The notes beneath the pieces are model-generated. The model was given only the letters and a program-made list of their open reading frames with translations. It made no database searches and was not told the DNA's origin. A DNA stretch of 64,000 bases from NCBI GenBank assembly GCA_963699215.1, contig OY969422.1:558001-622000 (forward strand), written 5' to 3'. The position numbers and the translations under genes are program-made. This document shows positions 63,286-64,000 of the stretch, one piece after another. How positions within the stretch are numbered: position 1 is the first letter of the stretch; every line of letters begins with the position of its first letter. The stretch is from VRUE01 sp963699215 (GTDB lineage: Bacteria > Actinomycetota > Thermoleophilia > Solirubrobacterales > 70-9).

Positions 63286-64000
63286 CTACGCGGCGCGGAG
63301 CGGCACCGGCCGGAAGGAGCGTCGGTAGGCGGTCGGGGTGGTCGCGGTGGCGCGGCGGAAGTGCTCGCGCAGCGAGGCGGCCGTGCCGAAGCCGGCCCGC
63401 CAGGCGACGGCGTCGATCGACAGGTCCGACTCCTCCAGCAGGCGCTGCGACTCCAGCACCCGCTGGGCGAGCAGCCAGCGCAGCGGCGTCGTCCCGGTCT
63501 CGGCGCGGAAGCGGCGGGCGAAGGTGCGCGGGCTGACCCCGGCGTGGCGGGCCATCGCGGCGACGTCTAGCGGGTCGGCGAGCCGCTCGGCGGCCCAGCG
63601 GCGCGTCGCCTCCAGCGAGCCGGGCTCGCCCAGCGGCGGGCGCTTGATGAACTGCGCCTGGCCGCCCTCGCGATGGGGCGCGGCGACCATGCGGCGGGCG
63701 ACGCGCTCGCCGGCGGCGGCGCCGAAGTCCTTGCGCACGACGTGCAGGCAGAGGTCGATGCCGGCGCTGAGCCCGGCGGAGGTCATCGTCTCGCCCTCGT
63801 CGACGTAGAGCGCCGCGGGGTCGACCTCGACCCGCGGGAAGAGCTCCGCCAGTTGCTCGGCGTGGGCCCAGTGAGTCGTGGCCCGGCGCCCGTCGAGCAG
63901 CCCGGCGTGGGCCAGCGCGAACGCGCCGGTGCAGACCGAGAGCACGCGCGCGCCGCGCTCGGCGGCGGCGCGCAGCGCCGCGGTGACCGGCGCAGGCGGC
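63286..64000 (-). CDS. GlxA-family AraC-type regulator with DJ-1/PfpI domain (5' end outside window)
   Basis: The frame is open to the window edge (PPAPVTAALRAAAERGAR before VLSVCTGAF), so the N-terminus is missing. VCTGAFALAHAGLLDGRRAT is the nucleophile-elbow region of a DJ-1/PfpI domain and VDEGETMTSAGLSAGIDLCL follows. The C-terminal AraC domain has two helix-turn-helix units: DVAAMARHAGVSPRTFARRF and IDAVAWRAGFGTAASLREHF. It probably regulates the PPOX and GH39-like genes immediately downstream; the inducer is unknown. Confidence 0.9.
   Translation of the reverse strand, partial: PPAPVTAALRAAAERGARVLSVCTGAFALAHAGLLDGRRATTHWAHAEQLAELFPRVEVDPAALYVDEGETMTSAGLSAGIDLCLHVVRKDFGAAAGERVARRMVAAPHREGGQAQFIKRPPLGEPGSLEATRRWAAERLADPLDVAAMARHAGVSPRTFARRFRAETGTTPLRWLLAQRVLESQRLLEESDLSIDAVAWRAGFGTAASLREHFRRATATTPTAYRRSFRPVPLRAA

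Overview
The window is very GC-rich, codon-biased DNA with dense, short-spaced genes, many GTG/TTG starts and no prophage, IS or CRISPR. Secreted RTX-like calcium-repeat proteins, GH39-like secreted glycosidases, an FdxA-type 7Fe ferredoxin, a CIRCE-controlled groESL and a long-form Lhr helicase point to an actinobacterium, most likely Thermoleophilia/Solirubrobacterales. That placement is inferred from gene content, not from a marker-gene comparison.

Layout. 1-8.9 kb: metabolic and surface genes (P450 cut by the window edge, acyltransferase, SGNH hydrolase, PLP fold-type III enzyme, aldonolactone oxidase with an MFS exporter, K+ channel, cyclophilin) and two ordinary tRNA-Ser genes (GCT, TGA). 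8.9-15.5 kb: a large secreted protein, the Mrp Fe-S carrier, FdxA, an SDR, a GH26-like enzyme and a small secreted protein of lower GC behind a structured leader. 15.8-18.9 kb: groEL/groES with CIRCE and promoter, then SRPBCC and ASCH genes. 19-22.8 kb: tandem RTX-like proteins. 22.8-31.8 kb: pcm, a Crp/Fnr regulator, a choice-of-anchor protein, the helicase Lhr (carrying palindromic inserts), a GH39-like enzyme and an anchored protein.

31.7-62.8 kb is one large cell-surface polysaccharide locus. It holds an O-antigen-ligase-type protein, a polyprenyl-phosphate sugar transferase, the complete dTDP-L-rhamnose set (rfbA, rfbD, rfbB, rfbC), an ABC polysaccharide exporter (Wzt/Wzm), about eight GT2/GT4 glycosyltransferases, four GT-C-like membrane proteins, two NDP-sugar epimerases, an asparagine-synthetase-like amidotransferase, and prenyl-phosphate sugar synthases of the DPM/ALG5/Ppm type. 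The picture is lipid-linked assembly, export, and decoration by prenyl-phosphate sugars. A second GH39-like gene and a Sfp-type phosphopantetheinyl transferase close the locus.

The most unusual feature is a 91-nt tRNA-like gene (36244-36334, minus) with an 8-bp acceptor and 4-bp T stem, a long variable arm and G73: the geometry of the rare allo-tRNAs rather than of any canonical tRNA. Also notable are a 121-bp hairpin element inserted in frame in the core of lhr, a 113-bp element with perfect 20-bp terminal inverted repeats, and several convergent gene pairs whose stop codons lie inside the intergenic hairpin.

Caution: about a dozen genes are interrupted by single-base frameshifts. Nearly all those I could resolve are one-base insertions and they cluster in a few segments, so I treat them as probable sequence errors and annotate the full-length genes.
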